From NCBI GenBank assembly GCA_014647935.1, contig BMQD01000012.1:124001-188000 (forward strand): a stretch of DNA of 64,000 bases, given 5' to 3'. Numbering within the stretch: position 1 is the first letter of the stretch; each line of letters starts with the position of its first letter. The notes under the pieces are model-generated. The model saw only the letters and a list, made by a program, of their open reading frames with translations, was not told the DNA's origin and did not search any database. This DNA comes from Planomonospora parontospora. GTDB taxonomy: Bacteria; Actinomycetota; Actinomycetes; Streptosporangiales; Streptosporangiaceae. The position numbers and the translations under genes were made by a program. Below, one piece after another: positions 58,080 to 64,000 of this stretch.

Positions 58080-58179
58080 TCTGCCCCGGCCCGCCCTCCC
58101 CGCGCACCCGGTTTTCCCCTCGCACGGAGGCGGCCCGGAGCAGCCCGCCCCCAGGCCATCCCCGGCCGAGGAGAACCCG

Positions 58180-58998
58180 TCAACCCCCGCAGCGCGCGGG
58201 CAGCTCCGCCGCGGCGACCGGCCGGATCCGCATGCCCAACCGCTCGTAGACGCGGATCGCGCCCCGGTTGGCGGTGTCGACCATCAGCGCCACCCTGCCG
58301 TGCTCGGCGGCCAGCTCACCGAAGACGAACCGGCACACCGCCTCGCCCAGCCCCCTGCCCCGCCAGGCCGGCGCCGTACCCACCCCCGCCACGAAACCCA
58401 CCTGCGGCGCCGACCACGCGTCGGCGGCCACCGCCACCGGCTCCCCGCCGGGACCCCGGATCCCGGCCCACCTGCGGATCCCCGCCACCCCCGGCACCGC
58501 CCACGCCGACGGCGACGCCACCGCCAGCAGCGCCGCCACCTCACCGTCGGCCTCCGCCGGCAGCCACGCCGCGCCCGGGCCGTCCAGGCCACCCGCCCCA
58601 GCGCCCAGCCGGTCCACGGCCGCGACCGCCGCGACCCGCGCGGCGCCCTCCACCGAGTCCGCGTCCCCGTCCGCCGCGGTGTCCATCCACTCGAACCCCA
58701 CCGGCGGCCGCGCCCCCGGCAACCGCTCCACCACCCCGGCCACCAGCGACCGCTCGCCCAGCAACCGGTAGGACGGCCCCAGCCCCGGCAGCACCCGCCG
58801 CACCAGCTCCGCCACCGCGGCCACCGGACCGCGCACCGTCAACCGGTCACGCCGGTTCAACTGCGGACTGGCCACCGCCACCGCCCCGTCCAGCGCCCAC
58901 GCCCGCACTCCGCCCCGCAGCCCCTGAGCGGCCCACACCACCATGCAGTCGCCCCCGGACGCGGCCACCACGTCCGGGACCGTGAACAACTCCACCAC
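58180..58998 (-). CDS. GNAT-family acetyltransferase
   Basis: 272 residues. The CoA-binding motif is VGTAPAWRGRGLGEAVCRFV and the C-terminal block is LMVDTANRGAIRVYERLGMR. The first 130 residues are a less conserved, degenerate N-terminal GNAT-like half. It starts three bases after the purB stop and is probably cotranscribed with it. Confidence 0.85.
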   Translation of the reverse strand: MVELFTVPDVVAASGGDCMVVWAAQGLRGGVRAWALDGAVAVASPQLNRRDRLTVRGPVAAVAELVRRVLPGLGPSYRLLGERSLVAGVVERLPGARPPVGFEWMDTAADGDADSVEGAARVAAVAAVDRLGAGAGGLDGPGAAWLPAEADGEVAALLAVASPSAWAVPGVAGIRRWAGIRGPGGEPVAVAADAWSAPQVGFVAGVGTAPAWRGRGLGEAVCRFVFGELAAEHGRVALMVDTANRGAIRVYERLGMRIRPVAAAELPARCGG

Positions 58999-59001
58999 CG
59001 G

Positions 59002-60432
59002 CTACAGGATCGCGCCCGGAACGTAGCCGGCCGCCTGCGGATGCCGGGCGGTTACCTCACCCACCCGCGCCACGACCGCCTCCACCTGCTCGGCCGCCGC
59101 CCCCGTGAAGGAGACCCGGTCGGCCAGCAGCGCCTCCAGCGCCGCCGCATCCAGCGGGAACCGCTCATCGGCCGCCAGCCGCGCCAGCAACTCGTTACCG
59201 GCCCCCCGCTCCCGCATCGCCAGCGCCGACGCCACCGCGTGCTCCTTGATCAGCTCATGCGCCGTCTCCCGGCCCACCCCGGCCCGCACCGCCGCCATCA
59301 GCATCTTCGTCGTCGCCAGGAACGGCAGGTACCGGTCCAGCTCCGCCGCCACCACCGCCGGGAACGCCCCGAACTCGTCCAGCACCGTCAGCATCGTCTC
59401 CACCAGCCCGTCGAAGGCGAAGAACGCGTCCGGCAACGCCACCCGGCGCACCACCGAACACGACACATCCCCCTCGTTCCACTGGTCCCCGGCCAGCTCC
59501 GCCGCCATCGACGCGTACCCGCGCAGCACCACCGCCAGCCCGTTCACCCGCTCACACGACCGGGTGTTCATCTTGTGCGGCATCGCCGACGACCCGACCT
59601 GCCCCTCGGCGAACCCCTCGGTGACCAGCTCGTGCCCGGCCATCAACCGGATCGTCTTGGCCAGCGACGACGGCGCCGCCGCCAGCTGCACCAGCGCCGT
59701 CACCACCTCGTGGTCCAGCGACCGCGGATACACCTGCCCCACACTGGTGAACCGGTGGGCGAACCCCAGATGCGCCGCGATCCGCTCCTCCAGCTCCGCC
59801 AGCGCACCCCGGTCCCCGCCCAGCAGGTCCAGCATGTCCTGCGCGGTGCCCACCGGACCCTTGATCCCGCGCAGCGGATAGCGGGCGATCAGCTCCTCCA
59901 GCCGCGCGAACGCCACCAGCAGCTCGTCGGCCGCCGACGCGAACCGCTTGCCCAGCGTCGTCGACTGCGCCGCCACATTGTGCGAACGGCCCGCCATCAC
60001 CGTCTGCGAGTGCTCGGCGGCCAGACCCGCCAGCCGCGCCAGCAGCGCCACGCACCGGTCCCGCACCAGCACCAGGCTGTCGCGGATCTGCAGCTGCTCG
60101 ACGTTCTCCGTCAGATCCCGCGACGTCATGCCCTTGTGCACGTGCTCGTGCCCGGCCAGCGCGTTGAACTCCTCGATACGGGCCTTCACGTCATGGCGGG
60201 TGACGCGCTCCCGCTCCGCGATCGACGCCAGGTCGACCCGCTCGACCACCTTCTCGTAGTCGGCCACCACCCCCGCGCCGACCTCCACGCCCAGCTCGGC
60301 CTGGGCGGCCAGCACGGCCAGCCACAGGCGGCGCTCGGCCACCACCTTGTACTCGGGAGACCACAGACGGGCCAGCTCCGCCGAGGCGTAGCGGGTGGCC
60401 AGGACATTGGGGATACGCGGCTTGGCAGTCAC
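59002..60432 (-). CDS. purB: Adenylosuccinate lyase
   Basis: 476 residues, full length. It catalyses two fumarate-releasing steps of purine synthesis. The superfamily signature EGQVGSSAMPHKMN is present, together with HKGMTSRDLTENVEQLQIRD, AGRSHNVAAQSTTLGKRFA and GIKGPVGTAQDMLDLLGGD. The GTG start gives the standard N-terminus (RIPNVLATRYASAELARLWS). Confidence 0.97.
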   Translation of the reverse strand: MTAKPRIPNVLATRYASAELARLWSPEYKVVAERRLWLAVLAAQAELGVEVGAGVVADYEKVVERVDLASIAERERVTRHDVKARIEEFNALAGHEHVHKGMTSRDLTENVEQLQIRDSLVLVRDRCVALLARLAGLAAEHSQTVMAGRSHNVAAQSTTLGKRFASAADELLVAFARLEELIARYPLRGIKGPVGTAQDMLDLLGGDRGALAELEERIAAHLGFAHRFTSVGQVYPRSLDHEVVTALVQLAAAPSSLAKTIRLMAGHELVTEGFAEGQVGSSAMPHKMNTRSCERVNGLAVVLRGYASMAAELAGDQWNEGDVSCSVVRRVALPDAFFAFDGLVETMLTVLDEFGAFPAVVAAELDRYLPFLATTKMLMAAVRAGVGRETAHELIKEHAVASALAMRERGAGNELLARLAADERFPLDAAALEALLADRVSFTGAAAEQVEAVVARVGEVTARHPQAAGYVPGAIL

Positions 60433-60602
60433 GTTGCCTCAGCTTATCGGCGCCCCCGCGCGCCGCGCGCCCGGGGTCCCCCCGCCCGCCGGCACCCCTG
60501 CGGCCCGCCGGGGCCCGCGACAGGACCGGACCCGCCGACAAGCCGGCCACCGTACGGCGTGCGCAGCACAGCGCACCACCGCACGGCGACCGGCCCGGAC
60601 CG

Positions 60603-63600
60603 CTAGCGCGAAGACGCCAGCTCGTCGGCGTCGTACACCTTCACCTCGGACCCGCCCCGCGAAGCCTTCCGCGGACCGCGGCGCAGCCGCTCCTTGGTCC
60701 GCTCCAGCATCACGTACAGCGTCGGCACCAGCACCAGCGTCAGCAGCGTCGACGACAGCAACCCGCCGATCACCACGATCGCCAGCGGCTGGGAGATGAA
60801 CCCGCCCGACCCGGTCAGCCCCAGCGCCATCGGGACCAGCGCGAAGATCGTCGCCACCGCGGTCATCAGGATCGGCCGCAGCCGCCTGCGACCACCCTCG
60901 ACCACCGCCTCCACGATGCCCATCCCCTGCTCCCGGTACTGGTTGATCAGGTCGATCAGCACGATCGCGTTCGTCACCACGATGCCGATCAGCATCAGCA
61001 TGCCGATCAACGCCGGCACGCCCAGCGGAGTGCCCGTGGCCAGCAGCAGCCCGATCGCACCCGTCGCCGCGAACGGCACCGACACCAGCAGGATCAGCGG
61101 CTGCACGAAACTCCGGAACGTCGCCACCATGATCATGAAGACGATCGCGATCGCCGCCAGCATCGCCAGCCCCAGCTGACCGAACGCCTCCTCCTGATCC
61201 GCGCTCACCCCGCCGATCTCGTACGAGGCCCCCTCCGGCAGCGACAATCCCTCCAGCCGCGTCGTCAGCGACGCCGTCACACCGCCCAGGTCACTGGCGG
61301 TCGCCGTACCCGACACCGTCGCACTGCGCTCGCCGTCGATCCGGGTCACCTGCGGAGGACCTTCGACCTTCTCCACCGCGGCCACCTCCGACAGCTCCAC
61401 CATCCCCGCGGCCGTCGGCAGCTCCAGCTTCCGGATCGCCTCCACGTCCTCGGGCGCGTCACCGGTGCGCAGAATCAGATCCTCCGCCCGCCCGTCCAGC
61501 GTCACCTGGCCCAGCGGAGCGCCGCGGAACCGCTGCGCCAGCAGCTGGCCGACCGACGACTCCGACAGCCCCCTGGCCGCCGCCTTCTCCCGGTCCACCC
61601 GGACCTCGACCCGCTCCGCGCTCGCCGCCAGGTTGGACGACACGTCCCGCAGCCCCTCCAGAGAGGCCATCGCGCCGCGCACCGTCTCCGCGGCCGCCTC
61701 CAGCGTCTCGATGTCCGGCGCCTGCACGATGACCTGGACCTGGTTGGCCGAACCGCCCATGCCGCCGCCCTGGCCGCCGCCCACGGTGATCTCACCGACG
61801 CCGTCCAGGCCCTTCAGCCGCTCACGCAGCGTCTCCTCCAGCGCCGGCGTGTCCGTGCCCTCGGCCACCGTCACCGAGTACGACGCGCTGTCACCGCCGC
61901 CGCCCATCGCCCGCATGAACCCGCCACCGGAACCCACGTTCACCTGATAGGACTGCACTCCCTGATCCTCCAGGCCGGCGAGCACCTCCTCGACCTTCCT
62001 GGCCGCCGCGTCCGTGGTCGCCAGATCCGTGCCCACCGGCATCTTCTGGCTGATCGAGACCGTGTCCTGCCCGGAGGAGTCCAGGAAGTTCGTCTCCAGC
62101 CGCCCGGCCAGGCCCATCGTCGCCACGAAGACCACCACACCCACCAGGACCGTCACCAGCCGCCGCCGCGTCGCGAACCGCAGCACCGGCAGATACGCCC
62201 GCTGCAGCGGACTGCGCAGCTCCTTGGCCTCGGCCTCCTCCCGGACCGCCCGCGCCTCCTCCGCACCCAGCACCGGAGCCTTCAGGAACCAGTACGCCAG
62301 CACCGGGATCACCGTCAGCGACACCAGCAGCGACGCCAGCAGCGCCACCGTCACAGTGATCGCGAACGGCGCGAACAGCTGCCCCACCATGCCGCCGACC
62401 ACCGCGATCGGCGCGAACACCGCCACCGTCGTCAGCGTCGAGGCCGTCACCGCCCCGCTCACCTCGCGCACACCCGCCAGCACCGCGTCGCGCTTGGCCT
62501 CGCCGTACTCCAGATGCCGCTTGATGTTCTCCAGCACCACGATCGAGTCGTCCACCACCCGGCCCACCGCAATGGTCAGCGCACCCAGCGTCAGCATGTT
62601 CAGCGAGTAGTCGCCCAGCCACAGCGCGATCAGCGCGATCACCACCGACAGCGGGATCGACACCGCCGTCACCAGCGTGGAACGCACCGACAGCAGGAAC
62701 ACCAGGATCACCAGCACCGCGAACGCCAGCCCCAGCAGGCCCTCGGTCGTCAGATCCTCGATCGACCGCTCCACGTACGGCGCCTGGTCGAAGATGACCG
62801 TCACCTCCGCCGCGTCGCCGATCGCCCGGACGATCTCCGGGATCCGCTTCGCCACCTCATGGGAGATCGCCACCGCGTTGCCGTCCGGCGCCATCGTCAC
62901 CGACACGCCCAGGCTCGGCTCGCCGTTCGTCCGGGTCAGCGACGTGGCCGCCGCCGGCTCCCGCTCGATGTCGGCGACGTCGGCGAGCCTGACCGGCTTG
63001 GGCGCCTTCGGCGCCGCCGCGGGACGCGCCCGCCCCCCGGCGCCGGGCACCTGACGGCCCTGCTGCGCGGTCTGCTGCTGGGCCTGCGGAACCTGCGCCG
63101 CCGGAGCGGCCGGCGTCAGATAGAGGTCCTCCAGCTCCTTCAGAGAATCGATCCGGTCGCCCACCTGCACGGTCAGCGACCTGTTCTCCTCGGTCAGGGC
63201 ACCCGCCGGAACCGGCTGGCCGTTGGCCCGCAGCACCTCGGCGACCGCGGTCGGCTGCAGGCCGAGCAGCGCGAGCTTCCTCAGGTCAGGAGTGATCACC
63301 ACGGTCTCGTCGCGTACGCCGGTCACCGCCACGTCGCGCACGCCCTCGATGCCCCGCAGCTCCGGAACCATGATCCGCTCGAGCTTGTCGGCCATCGCCC
63401 GGCCGTCGCCGCCGTCCTCCACCGCCAGCACCAGCACCGGGATGTCGTCGGTGCCGCCCGTCATCACCTGCGGGTCGGTCCCCTCCGGCAGCGCGGCCTC
63501 GATCCTGGCCACCGACTGCTGCATCTTGGCGACCGCGTCGTCGATGTCCGTGCCGTACTCGAACGCCACCTGGACCTGGGACAGACCCTCCCGGGAGGTG

Positions 63601-63848
63601 GAGGTCACCTCGGTGACCCCCGCGATGCCCTGGAAGCTGTCCTCGATCGGCTTGGTCACCTGCTCCTCGACGATCTCGGGAGAGGCGCCCTGGTAGGCGG
63701 TCACCACGAACGCCCCCGGGAACGAGAGCGAGGGCAGCAGCTGCTGTTTCAGCGACGGGATCGCGAAGGCGCCGAACGCGCTCACCACGACCGCGATCAT
63801 TATGACGAGGCTGCGGTTGGCGAGGCTCAACCTGGCCAGGGCTGTCAT
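60603..63848 (-). CDS. RND-family efflux permease (AcrB-like)
   Basis: 1081 residues. Two halves each carry six helices and a large extracytoplasmic loop. The proton-relay Asp pair is in VGRVVDDSIVVLENIKRHL, and the second half has GIVVTNAIVLIDLINQYREQ. A Gln/Pro-rich insert (about 245-280, AQVPQAQQQTAQQGRQVPG) interrupts the first loop. No membrane-fusion protein gene is adjacent, as is usual for actinobacterial RND pumps. Substrate is unknown. The divergent gene that begins at the right edge is probably its regulator. Confidence 0.93.
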   Translation of the reverse strand: MTALARLSLANRSLVIMIAVVVSAFGAFAIPSLKQQLLPSLSFPGAFVVTAYQGASPEIVEEQVTKPIEDSFQGIAGVTEVTSTSREGLSQVQVAFEYGTDIDDAVAKMQQSVARIEAALPEGTDPQVMTGGTDDIPVLVLAVEDGGDGRAMADKLERIMVPELRGIEGVRDVAVTGVRDETVVITPDLRKLALLGLQPTAVAEVLRANGQPVPAGALTEENRSLTVQVGDRIDSLKELEDLYLTPAAPAAQVPQAQQQTAQQGRQVPGAGGRARPAAAPKAPKPVRLADVADIEREPAAATSLTRTNGEPSLGVSVTMAPDGNAVAISHEVAKRIPEIVRAIGDAAEVTVIFDQAPYVERSIEDLTTEGLLGLAFAVLVILVFLLSVRSTLVTAVSIPLSVVIALIALWLGDYSLNMLTLGALTIAVGRVVDDSIVVLENIKRHLEYGEAKRDAVLAGVREVSGAVTASTLTTVAVFAPIAVVGGMVGQLFAPFAITVTVALLASLLVSLTVIPVLAYWFLKAPVLGAEEARAVREEAEAKELRSPLQRAYLPVLRFATRRRLVTVLVGVVVFVATMGLAGRLETNFLDSSGQDTVSISQKMPVGTDLATTDAAARKVEEVLAGLEDQGVQSYQVNVGSGGGFMRAMGGGGDSASYSVTVAEGTDTPALEETLRERLKGLDGVGEITVGGGQGGGMGGSANQVQVIVQAPDIETLEAAAETVRGAMASLEGLRDVSSNLAASAERVEVRVDREKAAARGLSESSVGQLLAQRFRGAPLGQVTLDGRAEDLILRTGDAPEDVEAIRKLELPTAAGMVELSEVAAVEKVEGPPQVTRIDGERSATVSGTATASDLGGVTASLTTRLEGLSLPEGASYEIGGVSADQEEAFGQLGLAMLAAIAIVFMIMVATFRSFVQPLILLVSVPFAATGAIGLLLATGTPLGVPALIGMLMLIGIVVTNAIVLIDLINQYREQGMGIVEAVVEGGRRRLRPILMTAVATIFALVPMALGLTGSGGFISQPLAIVVIGGLLSSTLLTLVLVPTLYVMLERTKERLRRGPRKASRGGSEVKVYDADELASSR

Positions 63849-63962
63849 AAGAGGGGGCTCCTAGAGGACGTCAGAATAATGTTGCCGCCAGACTAACACT
63901 TCGCCTCGAACGAATATTTAACGGAGCCTCACGATCCTGATAACCTTCTCAGGAAACGAGAG
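63849..63962. promoter_or_regulatory. AT-rich divergent promoter region of the RND pump
   Basis: The 114 bases are clearly AT-richer than the rest (GAACGAATATTTAACGG, CCTGATAACCTTCTCAGG). CCTGA-N8-TCAGG (63936-63953) is a short inverted repeat. This is where promoters and operators of the two divergent genes should be. Confidence 0.5.
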
Positions 63963-64000
63963 GTGAGCGTGGACGACGAACGTGACCGGCTGATCGACCG
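63963..64000 (+). CDS. Start of a divergent gene, cut by the window edge
   Basis: GTG AGC GTG GAC GAC reads VSVDDERDRLIDR with an AGAGG site close upstream (the second GTG at 63969 has the better spacing). Only 12 residues are visible. A MarR- or TetR-type regulator of the pump is expected from position, but the sequence is too short to say. Confidence 0.4.
   Translation, partial: MSVDDERDRLID

Noticed and set aside
1-64000. CRISPR arrays, tRNA or rRNA genes, riboswitches, prophage modules
   Set aside because: No regularly spaced repeats, cloverleaf-type sequences, rRNA blocks, recognised aptamers or phage structural genes were seen. The two tyrosine recombinases stand alone.

Overview
The window is very GC-rich DNA with long overlapping genes, GTG starts and actinobacterial families (single-TM small proteins, a Rv2578c-type radical SAM gene, RecD2, HelD/HelR-type helicase, DUF3817, DUF4037, DUF952, PaaX, TipAS, MEDS-STAS/RsbW-type partner switching). 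It reads as the chromosome of a high-GC actinomycete, perhaps of the Streptosporangiales. The family is my inference. No rRNA, tRNA or CRISPR was seen.

Layout. 1-3.2 kb: a LuxR-type regulator broken by an in-frame amber codon, a DUF418 membrane protein, and a divergent TetR gene with two matching palindromic operators between them. 3.2-18.3 kb: a low-oxygen nitrogen and energy block. It holds narGHJI (respiratory nitrate reductase), an unusual nitrite reductase fused to a 12-13 TM membrane domain and its own blue-copper domain, a CopD-like partner, a decayed membrane gene, a small two-TM protein, a PPOX-fold protein, phosphoketolase and a GerW/YtfJ-like protein. At least three of its promoter regions carry palindromes of the DosR/DevR type (GGGAC-N4-GTCCC). 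I therefore read the block as a DosR-like anoxia/NO/dormancy regulon in which nitrate goes to nitrite and then NO, while phosphoketolase supplies acetyl phosphate.

18.6-30.3 kb: an accessory stretch of single-gene units. It holds two alpha/beta hydrolases, a 43-aa protein, a lone TipAS domain, RidA, an IS5-type remnant, a GNAT-PaaX pair, a GlxA-type regulator, an HD hydrolase, a secreted GH18 chitinase, a nitroreductase with a divergent Lrp regulator, a small conserved hypothetical and a wrecked prolyl oligopeptidase. 30.6-35.7 kb: a signalling block with a GAF-PAS histidine kinase, a tyrosine recombinase, an RsbW-like kinase, a MEDS-STAS protein and a membrane-anchored L7/L12-like protein. 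35.8-43.1 kb: DUF952 and GNAT genes, radical SAM, a lipoprotein L,D-transpeptidase, a decayed B12-binding protein, a DODA-type dioxygenase and a DJ-1/GlxA pair.

43.3-64 kb: nucleic-acid and housekeeping functions. These are RecD2, a FAD reductase, a HelR-type RNA polymerase helicase, a serine hydrolase, LysR with a divergent GATase-like protein, a second L7/L12-like protein beside a second tyrosine recombinase, an XRE regulator with a divergent methionine aminopeptidase, a MerR-GyrI regulator, DUF3817, DUF4037, GNAT, purB, a solitary RND permease and the first bases of a divergent gene. Many convergent pairs are separated by strong GC hairpins. Several genes are broken (LuxR, the gene upstream of nirK, prolyl oligopeptidase, B12-binding protein, IS5 transposase). 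Some lesions are single-base indels in G/C runs and could be sequencing errors; others, such as large deletions, cannot be.
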